Assembly: GCF_040564635.1 (NCBI RefSeq)
Contig: NZ_CP159837.1
Location: 2,111,001-2,175,000, forward strand
Reading direction: 5' to 3'
From: Planktothricoides raciborskii GIHE-MW2
Lineage (GTDB): Bacteria > Cyanobacteriota > Cyanobacteriia > Cyanobacteriales > Laspinemataceae
Length of the DNA stretch: 64,000 nt
Both the position numbers and the translations under genes were made by a program. This document shows, in pieces, positions 54,483 through 63,125 of the stretch (within the stretch, counting starts at the first letter, position 1; every line of letters starts with the position of its first letter). The notes beneath the pieces were generated by a model, which made no database searches, was not told where the DNA came from, and saw nothing but the letters and a program-made list of their open reading frames with translations.

Positions 54483-55139
54483 AGTCATCATCCAGTTAAT
54501 TAGGCGAAATAGTTCTAGGATATCTTGACGGCTATAACCTCTTTGATAAAGGCTTTTTGCTACCGTCAGTTTCCATTGTAAACGCCCTTCTGGATTTCGG
54601 TGAGTCGCTTGAGTTTTTAAATGTGCCATCACCATCACCGCAAAGGGATTGGTACTCGACTCTAGCATTGACCACTGCGATTCATAATCTAACAATTTCA
54701 CTACCGGAAACTGTAAGCCCATTTGACTATCCCAAATTTTATACTGATAGTTATTGGGTCGCCAAGAAGGGCGCTCGTCTGCTAAGATGACTAAGGTAGC
54801 AACCGGCAGCCGATAGCGGTCAAAAATCCGGTAATTGTAGACGAACATTCTTTCGGCAAAGTCGGATTCATATTGACTTTGGATTTCAATATGCACCAAG
54901 ATTAAGGTTTCTTTGCCGTCTCGCAGCCAAACTTTTACCAGTTGATCTGCCAGACGTTTTCCTAGTTCCGCATCACGGACTATTTGTTGAAATTCTTTGT
55001 CCAGAAATTCATAGCCTTTGTCCCAATCAATGTCTGCGTAAGCTTGAGGAAAAAAGAAGGCAATGAATTGTTCAAAGTATAAGTCCAACGCTTCTTTCCA
55101 AGGACTATCATATTCCGCCGTTGCCAGAGAATTATTCAT
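54429..55139 (-). CDS. Rpn family nuclease/putative transposase, N-terminal catalytic part
   Basis: 236 residues. The PD-(D/E)XK-like core is visible as FFFPQAYADIDWDKGYEFLD, RLADQLVKVWLRDGKETLIL and VHIEIQSQYESDFAERMFVY (E-x-Q in place of E-x-K). RLPVATLVILAD and the PVVKLLDYESQW segments follow, then the family's LELFRLINWMM helix. The last 18 residues (TKETGFFNRCSCRNRLAG) come from an inserted repeat and replace the normal C-terminus, now a separate frame downstream. Rpn proteins are DNA nucleases linked with recombination and phage defence. Confidence 0.8.
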   Translation of the reverse strand: MNNSLATAEYDSPWKEALDLYFEQFIAFFFPQAYADIDWDKGYEFLDKEFQQIVRDAELGKRLADQLVKVWLRDGKETLILVHIEIQSQYESDFAERMFVYNYRIFDRYRLPVATLVILADERPSWRPNNYQYKIWDSQMGLQFPVVKLLDYESQWSMLESSTNPFAVMVMAHLKTQATHRNPEGRLQWKLTVAKSLYQRGYSRQDILELFRLINWMMTKETGFFNRCSCRNRLAG

Positions 55140-55414
55140 AAATATTAAATCGAAAATTGTCTTTGATATATTTTATAATATATTGAATCTGTTTCGGGTA
55201 AATACAATAGTATTTTTATTTAATTTTTTGATTAAAATATAATTACAAAATTACAAATTTTTTCGGTTTTTTGTAAAATTTTAAAAAAATTATACAAAGC
55301 CACCGTAGGGACACGGCATTGCCGTGTCCTTGCAGCATTGCTATTTTATAAAATAGTTGTTAAATTGTATAAATTGTCTCTGGGCTTTGGTTCGTTACAC
55401 TCCGCTTCGCTGCG
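55140..55414. other. AT-rich intergenic region with one palindrome
   Basis: The palindrome GGACACGGCATTGCCGTGTCC lies at about 55309-55329. The remainder is AT-rich and without a recognisable feature. Confidence 0.55.
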
Positions 55415-58075
55415 TTAACGCACCCTACCAACTGGAATATCTTCTAAGCCAAAAGTCATCATAGCTTCGCCGGTGAGATGTTCTCGCAACATTCGGCTTT
55501 TTTGCCGTTTTACCATTTTTTCATAGAAGTTGCGGACATCTCGACCATTGCCAAAATTATGGCCTCGATTTTGATACATTTCCATAAATATTTTTTGCAG
55601 GGCTTGGGAGACTTCTGGGGGACAAATGCGCTGGGCATTTTCGCAGAAACCGAGAAAGATTTGATGCAGTTCTTCGCCATTATAATCAGGGAATTTGATT
55701 TGATCAGCCAAACGAGATTCTAGACCAGAATTGGCTTTTAAAAATTGCGCCATTTCGCGAGAGTATCCTGCGAGAATGACGACGAGGCGATCGCGCTGAT
55801 TTTCCATCATTGGTACTAAAGTATCAATGGCTTCTCGACCAAAATCATTGCCAGAATCACAGCGAGAAAGGGCATAAGCTTCATCAATAAATAACACTCC
55901 ATCTAAAGCTTTTGCGATCGCCTCTGTGGTTTTTTGGGCAGTTTGTCCCACATAACCTGCGACTAAATCAGCGCGAGTGACTTCCACAAATTGTCCTTTG
56001 CGTAAGATGCCCAAAGCTTTAAAAATTCGCCCCAATAATCGGGCAACGGTAGTTTTTCCCGTCCCCGGATTGCCGGTAAATAATAAGTGTCTAGTTTCCG
56101 GTTCATCATCAACGGTTAAACCTGCTTCTCTTAGCCTTTGATTGGCTAATTCGGTTTCGACAATTTCCCGAATTACTGCTTTAACAGAGTATAATCCGGT
56201 GAGTCGGTCAAGTTCTTGTAATAATTCCTCAATGCTATCTTGATTTTTTTGTCCTTGGCTGGCGATTTGTTGATAATTTTCCGGTAAATCTATGGGTTTA
56301 AATGGTTCAGTTAAGGGGTCAAGGTTTTGGCTGATGACTCGGACAGACCGCCGTTCATCTATTTGATGAAAGAGATTTTCTACTAAGCCCGCATTGCCAA
56401 AACTGCGATCGCGATCAAGGTAAAGTTGGGTAAATAGATTATTCAGAGCATTTTCTAACTCTGAAGCGAGAGAAACTTGCACCCGGTTGACCCGTTGGCG
56501 GAAAATTTCTAACAACTCCTGGGGGGTGTAATCTTCAAAGATAATTTCTGTGGCTAACCGTCGCCTTAAACCAGGATTAGAGTTCAAAAATTCATCCATT
56601 TCTTGCGGATATCCCGCTACAATTACCGCAAGGCGATCGCGGTCATCTTCCATGCGTTTGACCAGGGTATCAATGGCTTCTTGCCCAAAGTCATTGTTTC
56701 CCCCTTGGGAGAGGGCATAAGCTTCATCAATAAATAATACTCCATCCATTGCGCGATCGATGATTTCATTGGTTTGAATATTGGTTTGTCCCACATATCC
56801 TGCGACTAAATCTCGTCCCCCAATTTCTATCACATGACCCCGTTGTAATAATCCTAAATCGCGATAAATTTCCCCAATTAATCGGGCAACGGTGGTTTTC
56901 CCCGTTCCGGGATTACCTTTAAAAATTAGATGCAAGCGTAAGGGTTCGGAGATTTGCCCTTGTTGGCGGCGTTGTTGCTGAATTTGTAGCGATCGCATTC
57001 TGCGTTGAATGGCTGATTTAACTCCAGGCAAACCCACCATTGCTTCTAACCGTTCTAAGGCAGGGCGATCGCTCACATCCGCACTTAACCAATGGTGTTT
57101 TTTAGCAGTTTCTAGGGAAATTTCTTCACAGTCCGAGAAGCGATCGTACCAATAATTTAACGGGCGATTTTCCGCCGCAATCCAAATAGGTAATTGGGCG
57201 CGATCGCCCCAGTTAACTGCCTTGCGGTATTTGAGGCGAAAATAATCTTGTAATGCCCGAATTTCGGTGGCATTGGGGGCAGCCAACCGGACAATATTAA
57301 ATACCTGGCTGCCGGTTTGGTTTCTATTTTCAGCATAATTTGCCAAAAATGTCAAGCCTATTTGTTGACAAAAATACTGTAATTTGCTGCGGGTTTCGTG
57401 ATGAAAAATTAAGATACAAATATTGCGATTATTGGGGGGTAAACGAGACCATTCAACGAAGCGACCAAATAGTTCGCGACGGTTGTCAAAGTGGGCTAAG
57501 TCTTCCGCATTAGAAAAGATAATCGCTGAAGGTTGTTTTGTGTCTTGAATAACGCTTTCCAAATAGGAGATAATTTGGGTATCTTGGAGGCGTGATGCTC
57601 CCCCCGTACTCCCCTTAAAAAGGGGGGAGTTATGGGTTACGGTATTTCCTGGGGAGGGCGGCGTTGCATTCGGGGCGTCAATTATTGGTTTTGAATCAGA
57701 GATGGTTTGCCCAAATGCAACGCCCCTACCTTCATTTTTTTTGCCTAAAAGACGGCGTTTTTTGCCCAGGGGTCCTGGGGTGACTTGCATGGTTTTTTCT
57801 GGGTTTTCGGTAGGGGTAGATTTTTGATTGGGGGAAGATGGGATGCGAGTGCGATCGCGGGATTCCGCATCGAGAAAATAAAGCTTTTTTACCCCAGAAT
57901 AAAATAGGATACGCTGATAATTTTGGCTTTTAAGATATTGATGGATAACTTGCTCAATATCTTGTAACAAAAGCTGTGCATTGCAGAATGTGTCGCTAGT
58001 GTTGGTTCCGTAAAGCACTAAGAAGCGATCGCCTGCTTTTAAGTTTAATCCTGATGTAACTCTGGCAACAGTCAT
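55415..58075 (-). CDS. Tandem AAA+ ATPase (CbbX/SpoVK-type, two AAA modules)
   Basis: 886 residues. An N-terminal domain (1-340) includes a nucleotide-handling-like segment (FVEWSRLPPNNRNICILIFH) and a disordered insert. Two CbbX/SpoVK-type AAA modules follow. In each, Walker A is GNPGTGKTTVARL, then DLVAGYVGQT (pore loop), Walker B GVLFIDEAYALS, and sensor IVAGYPQEM / ILAGYSREM; arginine fingers lie near RRRLATEI and LESRLADQI. These ATPases remodel proteins; CbbX activates red-type Rubisco, but no such partner is near. The insert around residues 116-158 is encoded by a MITE in frame (57654-57729) and low-complexity DNA. Confidence 0.9.
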   Translation of the reverse strand: MTVARVTSGLNLKAGDRFLVLYGTNTSDTFCNAQLLLQDIEQVIHQYLKSQNYQRILFYSGVKKLYFLDAESRDRTRIPSSPNQKSTPTENPEKTMQVTPGPLGKKRRLLGKKNEGRGVAFGQTISDSKPIIDAPNATPPSPGNTVTHNSPLFKGSTGGASRLQDTQIISYLESVIQDTKQPSAIIFSNAEDLAHFDNRRELFGRFVEWSRLPPNNRNICILIFHHETRSKLQYFCQQIGLTFLANYAENRNQTGSQVFNIVRLAAPNATEIRALQDYFRLKYRKAVNWGDRAQLPIWIAAENRPLNYWYDRFSDCEEISLETAKKHHWLSADVSDRPALERLEAMVGLPGVKSAIQRRMRSLQIQQQRRQQGQISEPLRLHLIFKGNPGTGKTTVARLIGEIYRDLGLLQRGHVIEIGGRDLVAGYVGQTNIQTNEIIDRAMDGVLFIDEAYALSQGGNNDFGQEAIDTLVKRMEDDRDRLAVIVAGYPQEMDEFLNSNPGLRRRLATEIIFEDYTPQELLEIFRQRVNRVQVSLASELENALNNLFTQLYLDRDRSFGNAGLVENLFHQIDERRSVRVISQNLDPLTEPFKPIDLPENYQQIASQGQKNQDSIEELLQELDRLTGLYSVKAVIREIVETELANQRLREAGLTVDDEPETRHLLFTGNPGTGKTTVARLLGRIFKALGILRKGQFVEVTRADLVAGYVGQTAQKTTEAIAKALDGVLFIDEAYALSRCDSGNDFGREAIDTLVPMMENQRDRLVVILAGYSREMAQFLKANSGLESRLADQIKFPDYNGEELHQIFLGFCENAQRICPPEVSQALQKIFMEMYQNRGHNFGNGRDVRNFYEKMVKRQKSRMLREHLTGEAMMTFGLEDIPVGRVR
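57654..57729. mobile_element. MITE inserted in frame in the AAA+ gene
   Basis: AGGGCGGCGTTGCATTCGGG at one end and AAATGCAACGCCCCTAC at the other match the MITE at 33399-33474. The reading frame is kept across it (GRGVAFGQTISDSKPIIDAP, then NATPP), so it adds about 25 residues to a variable linker. Confidence 0.7.
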
Positions 58076-58226
58076 TATTCTATATATTGTTTCTAGGTGA
58101 GATGTAAATAATCAATACGTTGCGTTACGGAGCACGATCAAATTTCGTGGATATCCGATAAATTTTGAATGCCTAATAGACCCTAACATAGTCAACAGTC
58201 ACTATTATGTAGAATCGCACATTAAT

Positions 58227-58616
58227 TTATATTTTACCATAATCGTTAGAATAAGCATCAAAAGCAGAATCAGCACTCAGAATAGGGATTTCCTCAACCA
58301 TTGCCTGGGCAATCAGTATGCGATCGAACGGGTCACGATGATGAAAAGGGAGAGTAGCTACCACAAAACTATGGCGTAGTTGAATATCCAAAATTTCAAA
58401 ATCGTTGATACTTATTTGCCATAATATAAATATCTCAAATGGCAGATTAAAACTCAGTTTTCCGGTACTATGCTTAATCCCCATTTCCCAGATAATAGCT
58501 ATACTGAGTAGCTTTTCGTTTTGATCATCTTCAATTAATTTTTTTAACCTGTGACTAAGTTTTGGGTTATCAATAACAAACCAAATAAAGGTATGAGTAT
58601 CTAATAAAAATCTCAT
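58227..58616 (-). CDS. PIN-domain toxin (VapC type)
   Basis: 129 residues with all acidic PIN positions: LLDTHTFIW, IWEMGIK, HRDPFDRILIAQA and ILSADSAFDAY. It should be a ribonuclease held by the antitoxin encoded upstream. Its ATG overlaps the antitoxin stop by one base (TAATG at 58616), so the pair is coupled. In contrast with two other modules in the window, both genes look intact. Confidence 0.88.
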   Translation of the reverse strand: MRFLLDTHTFIWFVIDNPKLSHRLKKLIEDDQNEKLLSIAIIWEMGIKHSTGKLSFNLPFEIFILWQISINDFEILDIQLRHSFVVATLPFHHRDPFDRILIAQAMVEEIPILSADSAFDAYSNDYGKI

Positions 58617-59077
58617 TACATATACTCCTGAAAATCTGCGATCGGTTCATCAAAATCATCAGATAATGTCACCATACCTTTGGCACTACCCGCTTTAGAC
58701 CGACGAGGATCCTTGGGTAACATAGACACTATTTTGATTACAGCAAATTCATTATTTAAAACTAAAGTTTCTGGTAAAATTATCAACACTTCTTCGCCAG
58801 CGATCGCCTGAGCGAATAAGTGAGTTAGCGGATTCATAAAGTTATCACCGTTATTCTCAATAAAAAAAACGGGTAGCAAAACGATACCTTTAGCATTATC
58901 AAACTGAAAATACCCGAGAGAATTATGTAAACTATTTGGTAGGATTCGCACCAGTTTTAGCAGAGGCTGATTATCATGTGTCATCACCACTTCTTCTTCA
59001 TCTTTACTAACCACTGCTACCAAGTGATTTAACTGATTTAGCGCTTCATTTATCTCGATTAGTAACATAGTTTTCAC
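58616..59077 (-). CDS. Phd/YefM-type antitoxin with apparent internal duplication
   Basis: 153 residues, twice the normal length. The first half reads LIEINEALNQLNHLVAVVSK then EEEVVMTHDNQPLLKLVRIL; the second reads NPLTHLFAQAIAGEEVLIIL then AVIKIVSMLPKDPRRSKAGS and the toxin-binding tail SDDFDEPIADFQEYM. Each half resembles the Phd DNA-binding unit, so the protein is probably a fused tandem. It is coupled to the PIN toxin gene. Confidence 0.75.
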   Translation of the reverse strand: MKTMLLIEINEALNQLNHLVAVVSKDEEEVVMTHDNQPLLKLVRILPNSLHNSLGYFQFDNAKGIVLLPVFFIENNGDNFMNPLTHLFAQAIAGEEVLIILPETLVLNNEFAVIKIVSMLPKDPRRSKAGSAKGMVTLSDDFDEPIADFQEYM

Positions 59078-59162
59078 CTCTAAGCTAGGGATTATTTTTT
59101 TACATTAAGTGATTAATGCAGGAATAACAGGAAATCCTCATAAACATAATAATTGCTGCATT

Positions 59163-59402
59163 TCACTGGCTTTGATTATTACCCAGTTGCTCTTGAATAA
59201 AAACCCAAACAACTTGGGGCAATCCCTTAATCTGATCCACCAAAACTTGTGGCCCGATGCCAAAACATAACTGCAACACCAGCACGATCGCCGCAATCAG
59301 AATCGCCGTTTTTACCGTAGTTTTGACAATATTGATCAGTAAAGTAAAGACTAACCAAGAAACCAATAAAGCTGCAATCAACAAAACAATTTGAACGACC
59401 AT
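59163..59402 (-). CDS. Small conserved-type membrane protein, unknown function
   Basis: 79 residues with two transmembrane helices (IVLLIAALLVSWLVFTLLIN and TAILIAAIVLVLQLCFGIGP) and an amphipathic C-terminal part (VWVFIQEQLGNNQSQ). A weak TGTTAAATAAATGG leader precedes it. No family could be named. It lies between the antitoxin gene and the TPR gene on the same strand, with no evident functional link. Confidence 0.7.
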   Translation of the reverse strand: MVVQIVLLIAALLVSWLVFTLLINIVKTTVKTAILIAAIVLVLQLCFGIGPQVLVDQIKGLPQVVWVFIQEQLGNNQSQ

Positions 59403-59497
59403 TTATTTAACACCTATTGACAAATAATTTTTGATTTTATATTATCTGTAGAGACGCCAGATTATAATATCGCGTCTCCACTTCGGTTAATTATCCG

Positions 59498-60196
59498 TTA
59501 ATTTCTTTGCATTTGTAGCAATTGTATTCGAGTCATTGCTCGTTGATAAAGTTCAGGATTTTGCTGTTGCCTAAAGATTTCCGCCGCTTGTTGGAAATCT
59601 CGCATCGCATTGGCGCGATCGCCCTGTAATGCGAAAACACTGCCTCGATTATAATAAGCCGCACCATTACTAGGGTCACGGCCTAAAGCTTGATTTAAAT
59701 CATTCAAAGCCCGATTAAAATCTTTTAATGCGGCATAAGCTGCGCTGCGACCAATATAAGCTTGGACATAGTTATTATTCAGTTTCAAAGCACGGCTGTA
59801 ATCATCGATCGCCGCTTCGTGATTTCCTTGGGCTGACTGAGCACTTGCCCGACCAATATAAGCGGGAACAAAACCAGCATCGAGGCGTAACGCTTGGCTA
59901 TAATCGGCGATCGCGGCTTGCTGATTTCCTTGGGCTGACAACAGATTAGCCCTCGCTTGATACCCTTGCACATAATTAGGATTCAACTGTAGGGCTTGGC
60001 TAAAATCTTCAATTGCCCCGCGTACATCTCCTTGACGATATCGTTGTAAACCTCGGTTGACAAAATCTGCCTCGTTTCTTTGAGCAATAATTTGGGCAAT
60101 AATTTGTGGCGTAGATTGGGCTAAAACCACTGCGGGCATCCCCATAAAAGCCGTGGTGAGGCTGAAAATTGCCACATTCTCCCATATCCGTTTCAT
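59498..60196 (-). CDS. Exported TPR-repeat protein
   Basis: 232 residues from the ATG at 60196, chosen because GGAGGTAAAGGG precedes it and the following residues form a signal peptide (MKRIWENVAIFSLTTAF, ending VVLAQ). Five TPR units follow, each with the YxxRAxxxxxxGxxxxAIxDY pattern (near 60-200). It is likely a periplasmic scaffold. A longer frame to 60328 would put a hydrophobic stretch in front of the ribosome-binding site and is not preferred. Confidence 0.85.
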   Translation of the reverse strand: MKRIWENVAIFSLTTAFMGMPAVVLAQSTPQIIAQIIAQRNEADFVNRGLQRYRQGDVRGAIEDFSQALQLNPNYVQGYQARANLLSAQGNQQAAIADYSQALRLDAGFVPAYIGRASAQSAQGNHEAAIDDYSRALKLNNNYVQAYIGRSAAYAALKDFNRALNDLNQALGRDPSNGAAYYNRGSVFALQGDRANAMRDFQQAAEIFRQQQNPELYQRAMTRIQLLQMQRN

Positions 60197-60469
60197 CCCT
60201 TTACCTCCTGTTTGCACTTCTAGACTTCTATGATAGCGATCGCCTAAACAAACTGCAAGAAGCGGTTCAACCTGCTGTAAAATAAGTAAAATTAAGTTGA
60301 ACCCAAGCAATAATCGAAGGTACGGCATAACTTAAAATTAGAGCAGAAATATATATTTTTCCATTGGGAAGATTATAAACTGCTAAAAGCTGATATTTGT
60401 TATTATAATACCCTATATGCCATGATGTTATTTTGTGGATAGCAACTAGATGGTAAGGTTAAAATATTA

Positions 60470-60690
60470 TTACTGATTATTATTGGTTGCCGATAATGTT
60501 TTAGTAACTAACCCAGTGATATTAATTAATCTTCTATATTTAAATATTTTCACAGGCGATGATTGATTATAAGGCATCCAACCTGGGTAGTAAGTGAAAT
60601 CGCTATTTTCAGTAGTCGCTAAACCTAAATTTGTTTGGGTGGTGGCAACAGTAGTTCCTCCCGTACCGCCATTGGCGATCGCAATGATCA
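60470..60690 (-). pseudogene. Remnant of a tail-fibre-like protein
   Basis: The frame reads ANGGTGGTTVATTQTNLGLA followed by TTENSDFTYYPGWMPYNQSS. The NGGTGxTTxxxxxTNLGL pattern is the repeat of phage and prophage tail-fibre proteins. Only this C-terminal part is left, next to the chrA remnant; no other phage gene is present. Confidence 0.5.
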
Positions 60691-60705
60691 ACAGTTCCCG
60701 ATACT

Positions 60706-61116
60706 TCACTGCTTTTTCCCCAAGCGCCACAATGCGGTAAAAATCACCGCTAAAACTGCCGATTTGATGCCATATAAAAACTGATAAACTGCGGGTAAGG
60801 CGCCAAATTTGACATATCCCTATGCCAAAACTGCCATGATTAATACAGCCGGGAACACAAAACAAGTTCCGGCGACAATTAATCCTAAACCACCGGCATA
60901 TATATAGCCAACATGAATCGCCATTTCTGTCGAATTTGATCCAGGAATTAAGTTGGTGGCACCTACCAGATCCAGAAATTGTTCTTGGGTTAACCATTGC
61001 CGTCGATGAACTACTTCATCTTCCATCATGGCAATATGTGCCGCTGGGCCGCCAAATCCAATAATGCCGAGTTTGAGAAATACTTGTGCGAGTTCTAAGA
61101 GTTTAGAGAGGTTCAT
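60706..61116 (-). pseudogene. chrA: Truncated chromate transporter (ChrA) gene
   Basis: The first half of a CHR domain is clear: LAQVFLKLGIIGFGGPAAHI, EDEVVHRRQWLTQEQFLDLV, NLIPGSNSTEMAIHVGY. A TAG (60820-60822) then breaks the frame, which continues VKFGALPAVYQFLYGIKSAV and ends at a TGA at 60706. Complete transporters have two such domains and about 400 residues, so it is dead. In Synechococcus a chromate transporter (SrpC) belongs to the sulfur-regulated plasmid set that includes SrpI. Confidence 0.85.
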
Positions 61117-61336
61117 TTGATTCTTATTTCAAGGGCGATCGCCTGTTGTTCTGTAGTCGGCAAATCATCTTTTTGAGAAGTTTTTCAGCTAGAGTATTCA
61201 TTACCAAAAATCAGGTTTTAAGGTCAATTCTAATTTTATTTCAAGTTTGGGACTTGGCGTGGGGTTCAGAAACCGGGTTTCTAGCAAAATCTCTGATTTG
61301 TAGCAGAAACTCTGGCAGAAACTCGGTTTCTTGAAT

Positions 61337-61628
61337 CCTCAAATCTCCTCTAACCAAGTTTCAATGGCAGATAATAGATTAGATTGATTCGGCGGAAAAC
61401 CTTTTAACGAGGCTTCTAGGCTAGTTACCCCAGTTTTTGGCAAAAGGCGATTCTCCTGGGTCAACGCTTCGCGATCGCTTCTGGGGTGGGTTGGGTCGGG
61501 GTGGAAATTCGCCCCCGAAGAGGATGGCACGGTGGGGGAGGAGGTGGGGCGCGTTTTAGGGTTTTGAGGTGGCGATCGCATTTCCGGCGGGGTGGCGGGT
61601 TCCGGGGGGTTTTCCTCTGCGAGAGAGG
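61337..61628 (-). pseudogene. Orphan gene tail, copy 1 (unknown family)
   Basis: The end ASLKGFPPNQSNLLSAIETW LEEI-type sequence is shared with copies at 62245-62515 and 63263-63715. Upstream it is frameshifted (LAEENPPEPATPPEMRSPPQ). Function of the family is unknown. Confidence 0.6.
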
Positions 61629-61970
61629 CTATGTTTTGGGTTCAGTATCCGTGCTTTCTAAGCCTAACCATAAGCGTAAAATTGTTTCAATTTGTGACAA
61701 CTGCTCTGGATCTAATTCACCTAATTTTTTCAGAAGTTTTGCATGAGGAATGGTAATCAGGTTTTGTACGTCGAAAACTCCGGGCTTGAGAAACCGGGTT
61801 TTCATCTCAACTTCAAAACGTGAACCTCTAGGACTGGTGGTGTGCGGAATCAATGTTGTTAATGCTCTATCCTGCATGAGGGCAGGAATACTCACCACAA
61901 GACAGGGCCTAACCTTGGCGGTGTAACCTAAATCCGCAAGCCAGACTTCTCCCCGGTTAGGACTACCCAT
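61629..61970 (-). CDS. MazF/PemK-type endoribonuclease toxin
   Basis: 113 residues from the ATG at 61970 (MGSPNRGEVWLADLGYTAKV); a start six codons upstream would increase overlap with the antitoxin. Family motifs: RGEVWLADLG, KVRPCLVVS with Arg-Pro, LTTLIPHTTS and VQNLITIPHAKLLKKLGEL. It should cleave mRNA at short sites. Its start overlaps the end of the antitoxin gene by eight bases. Both genes look intact. Confidence 0.88.
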   Translation of the reverse strand: MGSPNRGEVWLADLGYTAKVRPCLVVSIPALMQDRALTTLIPHTTSPRGSRFEVEMKTRFLKPGVFDVQNLITIPHAKLLKKLGELDPEQLSQIETILRLWLGLESTDTEPKT

Positions 61971-62154
61971 GATCTGCCTCTTGCTCATCTAAGGCTAAAA
62001 ACAGTTCTTCTGCATTGAGGACTAAATCCTCATCGGTCAAAGGGGGAACGTCAAAATTGATAACGCGCTTGAGTATTTCTGCTGCGATCGCCTGTTGTTC
62101 TGTAGTCGGCAAATCATCAAAGTTTTTGAGAATTTCTTGAGCTAGGGTATTCAT
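61963..62154 (-). CDS. Antitoxin partner of the MazF-type toxin
   Basis: 63 residues: LAQEILKNFDDLPTTEQQAI, AAEILKRVINFDVPPLTDED, and an acidic tail with FLALDEQEADHG. This short helical antitoxin without a classical DNA-binding motif is common before cyanobacterial MazF toxins. It overlaps the toxin start by eight bases. Confidence 0.82.
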   Translation of the reverse strand: MNTLAQEILKNFDDLPTTEQQAIAAEILKRVINFDVPPLTDEDLVLNAEELFLALDEQEADHG

Positions 62155-62244
62155 AACAGTTCAGTCCGCTTCGTTACCCAAAATCAGGTTTTAAGGTCAA
62201 TTCCAATTTTATCCTAAGTTTCAGGGAGAACCCCAGTTACTTAA

Positions 62245-62515
62245 ATCTCCTCTAACCAGGTTTCGATCGCCGATATCAGATTAGGTTGATTCGGCGGAAA
62301 GCCTTTTAACGGGGCTTCTAGGGGTGCGTCCGTGAGGAAGGCTACAGCGATTACCCCGGTCAGTTTTTGGCAAAAGGCGATCGCTTCTGGGGTGGGTTTG
62401 GTAGGGGTGGAAATTCGCCCCCGAAGAGGATGGCACCGTGGGGGAGGAGGTGGGGCGCGTTTTAGGGTTTTGAGGTGGCGATCGCATTTCGGCGGGGTCT
62501 TCCTCGGGACAAGTG
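62245..62515 (-). pseudogene. Orphan gene tail, copy 2
   Basis: PEAIAFCQKLTGVIAVAFLT followed by DAPLEAPLKGFPPNQPNLIS and a final ETWLEEI (stop near 62245). It matches copy 1 along its whole length and copy 3 in the C-terminal half. The 5' part is missing or frameshifted. Confidence 0.6.
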
Positions 62516-62608
62516 ATTTCCCAAATCAGGGGGACATTGAGTCAGAAAAATGTTAATATAAGTAAATCTGTACGACAATAAATCTGAACATAAAATCAAC
62601 CACTAGCG

Positions 62609-62821
62609 ATGAAAAAGTCCATCGAACTCAATGAAGAATTGGTGAAAGAAGGATTGCGCTTAACCAATATTCAGACAGAACAAGAATTAATTAACTTTGC
62701 TTTATCCGAATTAGTCAAAAACCGCAAAAAACGAAATTTACTCGATTTGAGCGGACAGATTCAATTCTCAACAGATTACGACTATAAAGCCTTACGGTTA
62801 AACCGAAATGTTTTTGATTGA
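62609..62821 (+). CDS. vapB: VapB-type antitoxin
   Basis: 70 residues: MKKSIELNEELVKEGLRLTN is an N-terminal ribbon-helix-helix-like unit, and LSGQIQFSTDYDYKALRLNR the toxin-binding tail of VapB (DUF2191) proteins. It overlaps the PIN gene by 14 bases. It looks intact. Confidence 0.85.
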   Translation: MKKSIELNEELVKEGLRLTNIQTEQELINFALSELVKNRKKRNLLDLSGQIQFSTDYDYKALRLNRNVFD

Positions 62822-63125
62822 TACATCAGTTTGGATTGCTGTTTTCCGAGACAAGACGGGTACGGTTCGTCAATCTTTATCAGAAATTATTAAGGATCAA
62901 CCCATTTTGTTGAGCCGATCTACTCAAATGGAACTGTTGCAAGGTTGCCGAGATGAACGTGAGTGGAGGTTATTAGAAACCTATCTGCAAGACCAAGACT
63001 ATATCGAATCCACTCCTCATACTTGGGTCGCGGCTGCCCGAATTTATTACGATTTACAACGACAGGGATTAACGGTTAGAAGTAGTATTGATTGTTGTAT
63101 TGCTCAACTGGCGATCGCACATTAG
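62808..63125 (+). CDS. vapC: VapC PIN-domain toxin, prematurely stopped
   Basis: 105 residues are read: LIDTSVWIAVFRD (first Asp), STQMELLQGCRDE (Glu), and SSIDCCIAQLAIAH (Asp). A TAG at 63123-63125 then stops the frame. The same frame continues LILIHNDRDFETIATVTSLN RLRF-like to a TAA at 63213-63215, which is the normal VapC end with the last catalytic Asp in HNDRDFE. The truncated toxin lacks this residue and probably has no activity. The full frame would be 62808-63215. Confidence 0.85.
   Translation: MFLIDTSVWIAVFRDKTGTVRQSLSEIIKDQPILLSRSTQMELLQGCRDEREWRLLETYLQDQDYIESTPHTWVAAARIYYDLQRQGLTVRSSIDCCIAQLAIAH

Noticed and set aside
60197-60328. Upstream extension of the TPR gene
   Set aside because: The ATG at 60196 has GGAGG in front and a signal peptide behind; the extension would precede both.
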